DNA from: Acrocarpospora macrocephala
GTDB taxonomy: Bacteria; Actinomycetota; Actinomycetes; Streptosporangiales; Streptosporangiaceae
NCBI RefSeq assembly: GCF_009687865.1
Contig: NZ_BLAE01000096.1
Span: 1-38,591, forward strand
Direction: 5' to 3'
Length of the DNA: 38,591 nucleotides
The position numbers and the translations under genes are program-made. Below are positions 16,121 to 24,112 of this stretch, piece after piece. The notes under the pieces were generated by a model, which saw only the letters and a list, made by a program, of their open reading frames with translations, was not told the DNA's origin and made no database searches. Each line of letters starts with the position of its first letter. The stretch's first letter is position 1.

Positions 16121-18114
16121 CCGGCCGCCCTGAACCTCCGGCTCCGGACGATCCGGTCGATGCTCTACTCGACCTGCTGGCCGGGCTCGAGCCCGCTCTT
16201 GCGCGGGAGGCCCTCCTCGCGGCGGTGAACCGGGCCGCGGCCCGACCCGACGGACACCGCCGTCTGGCCCAGGCCATCGTGAGCCAGCCCGATCTGCTCA
16301 CGGGCCAAGGCGCTCGCGCCGAGACGCCCAGCGTCCTGCGTCTCATCGACGCTCTCGCCGAGGCCGGCGCCAGGGCCGTGGTCGTGCCGTCCTGCCCGCG
16401 CTGCGGCAGAGGCAAGCAGCTCGGTCCGCCCATCGAGGGAGTACGCCTCTGCCACGGATGCGGGCCCAAAGCCCGGGCAGTGGCCTGCGGCCGCTGCGGC
16501 AAGATCAGGCCGACCGCGCGCCGCAACGACAACGGGCAGCCTCTCTGCCAGAACTGCTGGCACCAAGACCCACGAAGCTGGAAACCATGCGTCAGCTGCG
16601 GAAACAACCGGCGCATCGCTGCGGTCACCGAGGCCGGGCCGGTCTGCCAGAGCTGTCGACCCGGCCACGATCTTCCCTGCAGCTTCTGCGGTTCGACCAG
16701 CAGCCGGGTCGGTATCTCCCGCGCGATCGGCAAGCCCGTCTGCGAGCGGTGCCGGAAGCGCTGGATCGTGTGCTCGAACTGCGGCACCGGCGCCATGCTC
16801 AAGGGCGGCACCCTCGACGAGCCGCTCTGCGCCCGCTGCCTCAACCCCGATCCGACGTTCTGGAAACGTTGCGCGGTCTGCCAGACGACCTGGCAGCTCT
16901 CGACCGCCGAATGCGCGCGCTGCTCTCTGGACCGCAAGCTGACCGAGCTGTTCACCTCGCCCGCTGGCGCCACGCCGCGCGAACTCGATCAGCTCCGCGA
17001 GGCCCTGGTCCAGGCTGACCGGCCCGACAGCGTGGACACCTGGCTGACCAGGCCCGGAGTCAGCACGACGCTACGCGAACTCGCGAGCGGGCACCGACGG
17101 CTCTCCCACGAACTAATCGACACCATGCCGGCCGGCCTCACCCTGAAGCTCCTGCGGTCGATGCTGGTCACCGCAGGAGCACTCCCAGACCGAGACGAGC
17201 GTCTGACCGCCCTCCAGGGGTGGATCGACCAGACCATCGCGGCACGCACCGTCCCTGAGCACCACCGGATCCTGCACGGATACGCCGTCTGGCACCACCT
17301 CCGCCGACTCCGCGGACGCCTCAACAGCCAGCCCGTTTCCCACCAGCAGGCCAGGAACGTCCGCCAGCACGTCACCGCCGCCGCGGCCGTCCTGGACTGG
17401 CTCGAAGCACGCGAGCTGACCTTGGCGACCTGCACCCAAGCCCACCTCGACCTCTGGCTCACCGATCACACCCAGAGCCACCGGGACCGGTCGGCGAACT
17501 TCGTGCGGTGGGCCGTCGTCCACCGGCACGCATTCCGCCTCACCGCACCAAGCACCCGCTGGCATGCCCCATCCGGACCGCTTGACCAGGACCGCAGATG
17601 GGACGACGCGCGCCGCCTCCTCCACGACGAGACCTGCCCAACCGCCGACCGGGCCGCCGGGCTGCTGATCATTCTCTACGCGCAAAAGCTCACCGACATC
17701 ACCGCCCTGACGATCAACCACGTCCACCAACGGGACGGCCACACCTTCCTCTACCTGGGCAGTCGGCCCATCGCCCTGCCCACTCCGTTGGACGACCTCG
17801 TCAACGAGCTCGTCGCCATCCGGAAACCGCGCGGTGGCGGAGTCCTCAACCCAGAATCCGCCTGGCTGTTCCCCGGACGCTGGTCAGAACGCCCTCTGAC
17901 CGAAGGCGCTCTCGCCCGCCGCCTCCACGAGCTCGGGTTGAACCCCCGCCAGGACCGGAACACCGCCCTGTTCGCACTCGCCGCCGAACTCCCCGCAGCG
18001 ATCCTCGCCAAGACCCTCGGCATCAACATCAAAGGCGCCATCCAGTGGCAGAAGATCGCCGCTGGCGACTGGTCCACCTACGCCGCCGACCTCAGCCAGA
18101 GACCAAGAACCTGA
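16117..18114 (+). CDS. Zinc-ribbon protein with degenerate tyrosine-recombinase C-terminus (TnpB-like)
   Basis: A 665-residue protein. Residues about 85-275 hold six CxxC...CxxC zinc ribbons in tandem (CPRCGRGKQL ... CHGCG; CGRCGKIRP ... CQNC; CVSCGNN ... CQSC; CSFCGS ... CERC; CSNCGTG ... CARC; CAVCQTT ... CARC). The C-terminal 350 residues follow a recombinase plan: core-binding helices (LDWLEARELTLATCTQAHLD) and a catalytic-like domain (ILYAQKLTDITALTINHV). It ends in RQDRNTALFALAAELPAAIL and WSTYAADL. Usual Arg-I is replaced (AQKLTDI), and HxxR is not clear; a Tyr remains. I infer a non-catalytic or weakly catalytic partner that binds DNA. It overlaps the HTH gene (GTGA). Confidence 0.75.
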   Translation: MTGRPEPPAPDDPVDALLDLLAGLEPALAREALLAAVNRAAARPDGHRRLAQAIVSQPDLLTGQGARAETPSVLRLIDALAEAGARAVVVPSCPRCGRGKQLGPPIEGVRLCHGCGPKARAVACGRCGKIRPTARRNDNGQPLCQNCWHQDPRSWKPCVSCGNNRRIAAVTEAGPVCQSCRPGHDLPCSFCGSTSSRVGISRAIGKPVCERCRKRWIVCSNCGTGAMLKGGTLDEPLCARCLNPDPTFWKRCAVCQTTWQLSTAECARCSLDRKLTELFTSPAGATPRELDQLREALVQADRPDSVDTWLTRPGVSTTLRELASGHRRLSHELIDTMPAGLTLKLLRSMLVTAGALPDRDERLTALQGWIDQTIAARTVPEHHRILHGYAVWHHLRRLRGRLNSQPVSHQQARNVRQHVTAAAAVLDWLEARELTLATCTQAHLDLWLTDHTQSHRDRSANFVRWAVVHRHAFRLTAPSTRWHAPSGPLDQDRRWDDARRLLHDETCPTADRAAGLLIILYAQKLTDITALTINHVHQRDGHTFLYLGSRPIALPTPLDDLVNELVAIRKPRGGGVLNPESAWLFPGRWSERPLTEGALARRLHELGLNPRQDRNTALFALAAELPAAILAKTLGINIKGAIQWQKIAAGDWSTYAADLSQRPRT

Positions 18115-18150
18115 GGATTCGGACAGTTCCAATACCCGACTGCACCGTTG

Positions 18151-18938
18151 GAGGCCATCCGCACAGCCGCGCCCGAGGCGATCCAGGTCGCCGACCGGTT
18201 TCATCTGTGGAGAAACCTGGCTGAAAGCGTCGACAGGTGCGTGATCGCTCATCGCCGCTGCCTGAGCGATCCCGACCCGAGCCTGATCGCCGAACCGCCG
18301 GCAGAGCCTGCCGCAGGTGAGGCACCCGTGGCGCAGCCCGGCGGCAGGCGGGTGGAGAACACCCGTCGGTGGCATGCCGCCGTCCATGAGCTCTACGACA
18401 AGGGTGTGGGCACCACCAGGATCGTCAAGCTCCTGGGCCTGGACCACAAGACCGTGCTGCGCTACGCCCGGGCGGCCACCGCCGAGGAACTGCTGCCACC
18501 CTCCGGCAACCAGCACGGCCCGCTCTACCCCTACCAGAGCTATCTGCATCACCGATGGAACCAAGGCTGCACCGACAGCAGCCGTCTGTTCACCGAGATC
18601 CGCGCGATGGGCTACCAAGGATCCGACCGCACCGTCCGCCGCTGGCTGGAACCCCTGCGCTCCCAACCCGGACCCGCGCCGAAAGTCAGCTCCGGCCCCA
18701 GCACCCGCCAGGTCACCGGATGGCTCACCCGCCACCCCGACGCCCTGACCGGCGAGGAGAAACTCCAGCTCAAACACGTCCTGGCGCGCTGCCCGCACCT
18801 GGCCACCCTCTCCATCGCCATCCGCGACTTCGCCCTGATGATGACCAACCGTGAAGGTCACCGCCTGCCAGAATGGATCGCCGCCACCGCCGACAGTGAC
18901 CTGCCACCGCTACGCGGCTTCGCCCGCAGCCACGATCA
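18151..18938 (+). pseudogene. ISL3-family transposase, right fragment of split gene
   Basis: Reading from GAG 18151: [20 protein letters not shown], then RNLAESVDRCVIAHRRCL, a linker with an HTH (GVGTTRIVKLLGLDHKTVLR), LTRHPDALTGEEKLQLKHVL and FALMMTNREGHRLPEWI. This is the middle and C-terminal portion of ISL3 transposases. Similarity ends at LRGFARSHDHAE near 18938, before the expected final Glu-containing catalytic segment (SSGVVEGHVNRIK type), so the 3' end is also missing. An open frame runs on to 19101 but reads as unrelated sequence. Both this piece and the one at 14413-14493 belong to one gene split by the three-gene element. Confidence 0.82.
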
Positions 18939-19127
18939 TGCAGAATGTTGGATGCGCCCTCCTGTCAGATTGGGAAGGAGTAGCTTGACGACAAGGGTGT
19001 CGACCAGGGCATCTTGGACTACCTGCGGGGGAACCAGGAACCGAGGTGGCGGGCGAATACCACCTCGGTGGTTTTGCCTCGCGCTCCAGAAGGCCGGTTG
19101 ACCGAGGCGGACGTCAAGTCGTCCGGT

Positions 19128-20123
19128 TCATCGTTGCCGCCGCCGGTTAGATTGTCGTTGTCCCTCCCGCGCGGCTGCACGGGTGCGGCGGGCGATAGAA
19201 GTCGGCACAGTAATGCGACGATCGTTAAGCCCGTTGGCAGGCGCTGCGGCCTGCTCTTGATCCGATGGCTCGCACGGATCAAGGGCGTCAGAGTTTGGCT
19301 TTCGATCCTCAGGCGGGACTCCGGGCAACGCGTCTTTCAGCTTCTGGTCCCATTCTTCGTTGATGAACTTTGTTATGCTGCTCGTGAGGAACGTGCAGAG
19401 CCTCGGCCTGTTGTCTGGAAACCCGATTCCATACCTCTCGCTACCGACCCGAATTCCCGGGACCAGACGGAGGCGGCCCGGATGCCTCGCGGCAAAGCTT
19501 TCGAGAATTACCCGATCAGTCGATACGGCGTCGACTTCTCCGTCCAGCAGGCGCTCCACGCACTTTTGTAAGGTATTTTCGGGTGCCGGCTGTATGTCCA
19601 TGTCAAAGAGACGTGTTTCTGTTGTCGACCCACGAGACGTGCAGATGATCTTGTTCCTGATGTCCTCAACCTTGGTGATATCGCTGCCTGCGCCGACTAA
19701 TACGCCCTGAGAGTCAATGAAATAAGGGCCGGCGAAGTCAACGTCCTGTCGCCTCTCATCGGTAATGGAGAAGTTGGCCATGACCAACTTGATCCCAGGT
19801 CCGTTGCCGTTGGACTGCTCGGCCTCTGTTGTCTCCTTGAGTTTGATCATACGCTCGTCGTCGGTTAGCGGGGTGTACTGCGGCCGGAAGCCGATCTCCG
19901 TCCCCAACCAGTTTCCCAGCTTGATATCGAATCCATCCCATACACCATTGGAGTACAAGCTCCAGCCGGGAATGTCCGTGTTGACCCCGATCTGGACAGT
20001 TCCTGAAAGATACTTCTCTGGAGGCGGCTCACTGCTTCCAGGGGCGCAGGCGGGAACCAGACCAAGCAGCATGGCAAGCGGAACGACGGCGTGTCTTCTG
20101 CCGTTCCAAGATCGGGATGCCAT
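19128..20123 (-). CDS. Periplasmic solute-binding lipoprotein, family 3 (amino-acid-binding type)
   Basis: A 331-residue protein. The N-terminus has basic residues, a hydrophobic stretch and a lipobox-like LVPAC (Cys near 26), so it is probably a lipoprotein. The mature part follows SBP family 3: SGTVQIGVNTDIPGWSLYSN, then WDGFDIKLGNWL, KLVMANFSITDERRQDVDFA, GPYFIDSQGVLVG, LLDGEVDAVSTDR and YGIGFPDNRP. Family members bind glutamate, glutamine or other polar amino acids. No permease or ATPase is adjacent; the neighbour (20154-20819) is a membrane protein 30 bases upstream, so the pair may be a sensor rather than an uptake system. The C-terminal 70 residues are basic and extend beyond the usual domain. 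An AGAAGGTG-like ribosome binding site precedes ATG 20123. Confidence 0.85.
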   Translation of the reverse strand: MASRSWNGRRHAVVPLAMLLGLVPACAPGSSEPPPEKYLSGTVQIGVNTDIPGWSLYSNGVWDGFDIKLGNWLGTEIGFRPQYTPLTDDERMIKLKETTEAEQSNGNGPGIKLVMANFSITDERRQDVDFAGPYFIDSQGVLVGAGSDITKVEDIRNKIICTSRGSTTETRLFDMDIQPAPENTLQKCVERLLDGEVDAVSTDRVILESFAARHPGRLRLVPGIRVGSERYGIGFPDNRPRLCTFLTSSITKFINEEWDQKLKDALPGVPPEDRKPNSDALDPCEPSDQEQAAAPANGLNDRRITVPTSIARRTRAAAREGQRQSNRRRQR

Positions 20124-20153
20124 CAGCCACCTTCTCTTTCTTGTGTTCGGGCG

Positions 20154-20819
20154 CTAGCGAACCAAGGTTCCACGAGCAAGGGTCAGATCCAGGACACAGC
20201 CTTGATTGCCGGGCACCTTCAACCGGACGCCAAGCCCGACCTTACGGGAATCCTCAGGAATGGGAATCGAAATTTCCTGATCGTGTTGGACGGTCTGCTG
20301 AGGGAGCTGGTGGCCGTCCACCATCGGCGTGATTAAGAGCTCTGCCGGGAGAAGGCAATCGCCCAGCGTTTGCGTTGTCGCCAACTTCGGCGTAAAGGAA
20401 AGGTCCCCGGCGGGCCATCGATCCTCATCGACTCGCGGTTCTAGCATGATGACCTTCTCTTCATCCAGTCGGGTCGGTGAGCCAAAGTGGACGGGCAGAT
20501 CTGAATGCCGCGCGGCAAGTAACCAAGTTACGGTCAGCAACAGTAGGACGATCAACGGAATACCTACGATCAGGATCACCGCTCGCACAGTCGGGTGCTG
20601 ACCACTGTTGCCCTCGGATGCTTGCGTCGCCCATTGACTAACGATGGGTGCGACAATGGCGGCGATTCCCAATGGGATGGCAAGGACGGTGGCGATGGTG
20701 CCGCCATCTTCTCTGAGATACAGCAGAAAGGTCGTGAGCGCGGTCGTCACCACCAGGATTAAAAATATCACCGCGATCTTTACCGAGGACAAGGATAATC
20801 GCCCCATCCACATCCCCAT
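20154..20819 (-). CDS. Multi-pass membrane protein with extracytoplasmic C-terminal domain
   Basis: A 221-residue protein with three hydrophobic segments: about 13-33 (KIAVIFLILVVTTALTTFLL), 41-60 (TIATVLAIPLGIAAIVAPIV) and 80-105 (VILIVGIPLIVLLLLTVTWL). A soluble 115-residue C-terminal domain follows (LEPRVDEDRWPAGDLSFTPK and so on) with two cysteines that could pair. No family is recognised. It is the upstream member of a pair with the solute-binding lipoprotein. Physical linkage suggests that the lipoprotein docks on this protein or shares its regulation. Start choices at 20819, 20813 and 20807 are close together and cannot be decided. Confidence 0.65.
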   Translation of the reverse strand: MGMWMGRLSLSSVKIAVIFLILVVTTALTTFLLYLREDGGTIATVLAIPLGIAAIVAPIVSQWATQASEGNSGQHPTVRAVILIVGIPLIVLLLLTVTWLLAARHSDLPVHFGSPTRLDEEKVIMLEPRVDEDRWPAGDLSFTPKLATTQTLGDCLLPAELLITPMVDGHQLPQQTVQHDQEISIPIPEDSRKVGLGVRLKVPGNQGCVLDLTLARGTLVR

Positions 20820-21152
20820 TCGTTAAGCAGAAGTCCCTGATCTTTTCGTGCGGTGACGTCTTCGTGCGCGAGGGGCGAGCTCACAACAGCAGACTCCAAG
20901 AACCGGCAACATGAGCCATCGTCACCACTCATGTCCGGTGCACGCGACCTAGATGAGAAATCTAGCCAGATCGAACCAAGCTAGGCCACCTGATCCCAGT
21001 ACGCATTCTGTACTAATTGGGGATTAGTATCCCCAAACGGACAATCGGCAAATCGCCATTCCGCGACTTCCGACCGCCTGCTGTGATACGAGCGTGCTGA
21101 CTCGCCGAACCCCGAACATCGACAACACCAGAGCTCGAGAGGGAGCCGCCTG
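20820..21152. promoter_or_regulatory. Divergent intergenic region with nested palindromes
   Basis: This 333-base gap contains CTAGAT-GAGAA-ATCTAG (20949-20965) and two overlapping perfect dyads: TACTAAT-TGGGG-ATTAGTA (21011-21029) and TTGGGGA-TTAGTA-TCCCCAA (21017-21036). Sharing ATTAGTA and TGGGG, the latter two cannot form together. They are AT-rich relative to the surroundings and lie between divergent genes, so operator or attenuator roles are plausible. No promoter boxes could be assigned confidently. Confidence 0.45.
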
Positions 21153-21938
21153 ATGTTCCGTCGCCTCAGCGTCCTGGTCGCCGCCGTCATCCTGCTCGCC
21201 GTCGGCGCGAGCCGTGCCACCCGTCGCCAGCATCGCCGACATGAAGACCCTGGCCGACCTCAAGGGCAGGACAGTGGTGGCCGAACAGGGCACCGGGTGG
21301 TGCTGCGCGACGGCAACGGAGTGATCTGGGCCTCCGGCGCGCTCACCCTGGATCCTGCATGGGTGTCGGCGGCCACCAGCTACGGCCACGTCGTGGCCTT
21401 CTACGGGCCCAAACTCGGCGTCCGGACCCCGCCCGGGCTCACCGAACGCACCTACACCACCGCTGCGCGCCGCGCGGAATTCCTCGAAGGCCGAACTCAA
21501 GGCCTGACGACCGTGGCCACCGTGACCTGGCACGGCGCGGCCGAGGAGGACCTGGAATGGCTGGTGGCCGAGCCAGGCAGCTACGGCCAGCCGTTGCCGG
21601 TGGTGTTCGCTCCGGCGGCCAGCTTCCGGATCCACGGCGGCCCGGACATGTTCGGATTGACCCCGGTGCAGCCGGGGAGATCGGTGCCCACAGCCCCGAT
21701 CTCTGCCCTGATCGCCCACATCAGCCGGACCGACGTCGATCTGATCTGTCCCGCCCAGCCGGCGGCGACCAACTACATCGCCGGTGTGCACTACGGCGAG
21801 GGCCACGAAGGTCACGCCGAAGCTGGCGATCTCGATGACCGTTCCGGTGATGCCCTGGCCCCGGTGGAGTGTGCTGAGGAAGGCCAGTTCGCGTTCGTTC
21901 AGAGGCGGCCTTCCGTGAGTTGCGGTAGTGCTCGTTGA
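21153..21938 (+). pseudogene. Chimeric ORF: secreted solute-binding-protein start joined to unrelated sequence
   Basis: The ORF opens with a good signal peptide (MFRRLSVLVAAVILLAVG) and a GAGAGGGAG ribosome binding site. In a second frame just after it, IADMKTLADLKGRTVVAEQG reads like the start of an NMT1/ThiY-type substrate-binding protein. From about 21290 the open frame switches to VVLRDGNGVIWASGALTLDP, WVSAATSYGHVVAFYGPKLG and on to SRTDVDLICPAQPAATNYIA, a compact domain I cannot name. The last 60 codons overlap the convergent SUKH gene and look random. I interpret it as a broken transporter gene fused by deletion to another gene's body. It may still express the downstream domain. Confidence 0.45.
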
Positions 21939-23161
21939 AGGTTGATCAGGACGGTGCGATCGGTTTCGATCTTCAGCAGGGCCGTGAGGTGCGGCTGGAG
22001 GTGACGGAGATTTCGGCGTACGACGACCTGGACCGCGGTCCAGCGAACCTGCGCCTGGCTGTCGCCGAGTGCGGTGGTGAGCAGGGTGTCGATTCCGTCG
22101 CCGACTGCGTCTTGCAGGTAGTGCGTGGCGGTGGCACGAACGCGCGGATCTGCGGCTGATGTCAGCGGGGCCAGGTCCTCGACGGCCAACTTTCCGCTGT
22201 CGCGCAGGGCCCAGATGGCACGGAAAGTGACATCGTGATCGGGATCGCTCAGCATGGTTCGGGCGATCGTTGCCAGATCGGATATCTGCAGAGCTTGCAG
22301 GGTGCTCATGGCCTCCGACCGGACAGCGGGATCGGTGTCTTGGAGCGCGGTGCGGGCTTGGTCTTCCGCCTCAGAGGCTCTGAAGTGGCGGGCGGCTCGT
22401 AGCGCCGCACTGCGAACCGAAGCGATGGGATCGGTGATGACATCGGCCAGAGCCCGAAGGCCCGCAGGTGTCAGTGCGGGCAGCGCGCAGAGTGACCACG
22501 TGCTCCGGGCACGCCGCTCGGGGCTGGGATCGGTCGCCGCGATCGCCAGCAGTTCGTCCTCGCCACCGGGGATCTTTTCGAAGACACGGGATACGTCGTA
22601 GCCGGCTGCCAGTTCGTCGAGCCACCGCTCGTACCAACAGAGAAAGTCGTTGTCCTCCAGTACGTACGGGGCAGGGACGCCGTTGAGGTCGATGCTGACC
22701 AGTCGGCCGCGGGCCGGGCCGGAGACGATGAGCAGCGTGTAGGACGTGCACCCATGGTGAACGACCGCGATAGCACCCTGGCACGGGTCCCGGTTGTCTT
22801 CCTCATCGAAGAACTCATCCCACCACTCGTTCCCGTAGGTCATTCCTGGCTCGAACGGGCTGGGCACCGCGAGGTGGCCGTGGAAGATGCCGCTGAGCTC
22901 AGCGTAGGCGTCTGCCAGCGGCAGCAGACCGTAACTGGGGCCGACCCCGCCGTCCGCGAGCGAGGTGATGAACACCCGGTACGCCTCAGGAAGCCGAATC
23001 TCGTGGGTGTGCTCGAACTCGATGACGGTGCCGGCTGCCAGAGGCGGGTTCAGCACGAACTTGTGCTTGCTCGCGCCGAAGATCGCCAAGTTGCCAGGCA
23101 CGGCAGCCGCGGCCCTGACCTTTGCTGCGATCCGTGTGAGCTGCTGATTTATCGGGATCAC
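21899..23161 (-). CDS. SMI1/KNR4 (SUKH) domain plus HEAT-repeat protein
   Basis: A 420-residue protein. Residues about 40-195 fit the SUKH fold: EIRLPEAYRVFITSLADGGV, GPSYGLLPLADAY, GAIAVVHHGCTSYTLLIVSG, GRLVSIDLNG, FLCWYERWLDELA. From about 205 to 415 are short alpha-helical repeats of about 30 residues (DPIASVRSAALRAARHF, DTDPAVRSEAMSTLQAL, DPDHDVTFRAIWALRDSG, DSQAQVRWTAVQVVVRR), i.e. HEAT/PBS-lyase-like. SUKH proteins are common immunity proteins for polymorphic nuclease toxins and cell-wall regulators. No toxin gene is adjacent, so this is an orphan. The start is GTG 23161 with only a weak ribosome binding site. The protein probably acts in the cytoplasm as a binding platform. Confidence 0.82.
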   Translation of the reverse strand: MIPINQQLTRIAAKVRAAAAVPGNLAIFGASKHKFVLNPPLAAGTVIEFEHTHEIRLPEAYRVFITSLADGGVGPSYGLLPLADAYAELSGIFHGHLAVPSPFEPGMTYGNEWWDEFFDEEDNRDPCQGAIAVVHHGCTSYTLLIVSGPARGRLVSIDLNGVPAPYVLEDNDFLCWYERWLDELAAGYDVSRVFEKIPGGEDELLAIAATDPSPERRARSTWSLCALPALTPAGLRALADVITDPIASVRSAALRAARHFRASEAEDQARTALQDTDPAVRSEAMSTLQALQISDLATIARTMLSDPDHDVTFRAIWALRDSGKLAVEDLAPLTSAADPRVRATATHYLQDAVGDGIDTLLTTALGDSQAQVRWTAVQVVVRRNLRHLQPHLTALLKIETDRTVLINLQRALPQLTEGRL

Positions 23162-23429
23162 CTGTGTCCGATTCGACGCGGCGGTTGGAGGATCTGTTTC
23201 GAGTGTTCCACTTCGACGCTTTCACAGACCGGTGCTGCACTGACTCCGCAAGTAGTCCGGCCGGACGCGGCGAGGGATGCCTGAGAGGCGACCCAGCCGA
23301 CCTGGTTGCAGCCTCGATCAAGTGATGGACCAATGTTGATGGTCTCGGCGAGGGCATCAACATGGCTTACGGTCGGTCCGGTGGTTGTGCCCATATGTGC
23401 CGGACCTGGATTCCGCTTACGCCATGGGG

Positions 23430-23627
23430 GATGAGGCTGGCGACGTCGGTCGCACATCGAGCGCGCTCTTCGTGCACCGTTCGACGGTCTACTATCGGTT
23501 GGGGCGACTCGAAGAGCTTCTCGGAGTGAGCTTCGAAGACGGACTCGTGCGCCTGGAGCTCCACATCTGGCTCAAGCGCCGCGCCCTGCGCACGTCGACG
23601 GCGGCGATCAGCACTCGATCACGTTGA
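23430..23627 (+). pseudogene. PucR-type regulator, C-terminal HTH remnant
   Basis: About 65 codons match the C-terminal HTH of PucR/CdaR regulators: TSSALFVHRSTVYYRLGRLE, ELLGVSFEDGLVRLELHIWL and KRRALR. The several hundred residues that normally precede it are missing, and the open frame (from 23385) begins without a plausible start. It is convergent with the sdaA remnant and overlaps its 3' end by 20 bases. PucR-type proteins regulate purine, amine and amino-acid catabolism, so it may once have controlled the soxA-sdaA genes. Confidence 0.7.
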
Positions 23628-24112
23628 CGGCGAGACCGCCGAGGGAGGTCTCCTTGTACTTGTGGCTCATGTCAGCGCCGGTCGATCGCACCGTGGCGGT
23701 CGCCGTGTCGAGGCTCACGCGGTGCGCTCCGTCTCCGCGCAGCGACATGCGGGCCGCCGTGACCGCCTTGACAGACGCGACTGCGTTGCGTTCGATGCAG
23801 GGGATCTGAACGAGGCCGCCCACCGGGTCGCAGCTGAGCCCCAGGTTGTGCTCGATACCTATCTCGGCCGCGTTCTCGATCTGCTCCGGCGTCCGCGAGT
23901 CCGAGCACGACCGCAGGAACCGTCCCATGTCCCACACCGGTGGCGGCGAGCGACCCGAACAGCTCGACCGTCACCGACTCTACCGGACCGCGGGTCGTCG
24001 CACGGGCGAAGTCGCGGGCCGCTCGCATCGGACCGACTGTGTGAGAACTCGACGGTCCGATCCCGATGCTGAAGAGGTCGAAGACGCTGACGTAGTCGGC
24101 GCGCGCGCTCAC
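23608..24112 (-). pseudogene. sdaA: L-serine dehydratase, internally deleted
   Basis: The N-terminal part starts at GTG 24112 and reads [28 protein letters not shown] and [14 protein letters not shown], the hallmark of single-chain iron-sulfur L-serine ammonia-lyases. Near 23900 the frame shifts into [40 protein letters not shown] and [17 protein letters not shown], the C-terminal cluster-binding region. About 300 central residues are missing from a protein usually near 455 residues. Serine deamination to pyruvate is therefore lost. The start overlaps the soxA stop (GTGA), showing the two were a coupled operon. Confidence 0.85.

Larger units (their letters stand above)
14494..18150 (+). mobile_element. 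Three-gene recombinase element inserted in an ISL3 transposase gene
   Basis: The boundaries are deduced from the interrupted transposase: coding similarity stops at 14493 and resumes at 18151. Near both ends lie inverted copies of TCGGG(A/T)ATTG: 14499-14508, and as CAATACCCGA at 18130-18139. Five-base CCAAC (14492-14496) and GTTGG (18147-18151) sit at the extremes. The element contains only three overlapping genes (integrase, HTH protein, zinc-ribbon pseudo-recombinase). Gene sizes (373, 114 and 665 residues) recall Tn554 TnpA, TnpC and TnpB, but the order differs and there is no passenger. No target duplication is evident, in line with tyrosine-recombinase chemistry. Confidence 0.72.
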
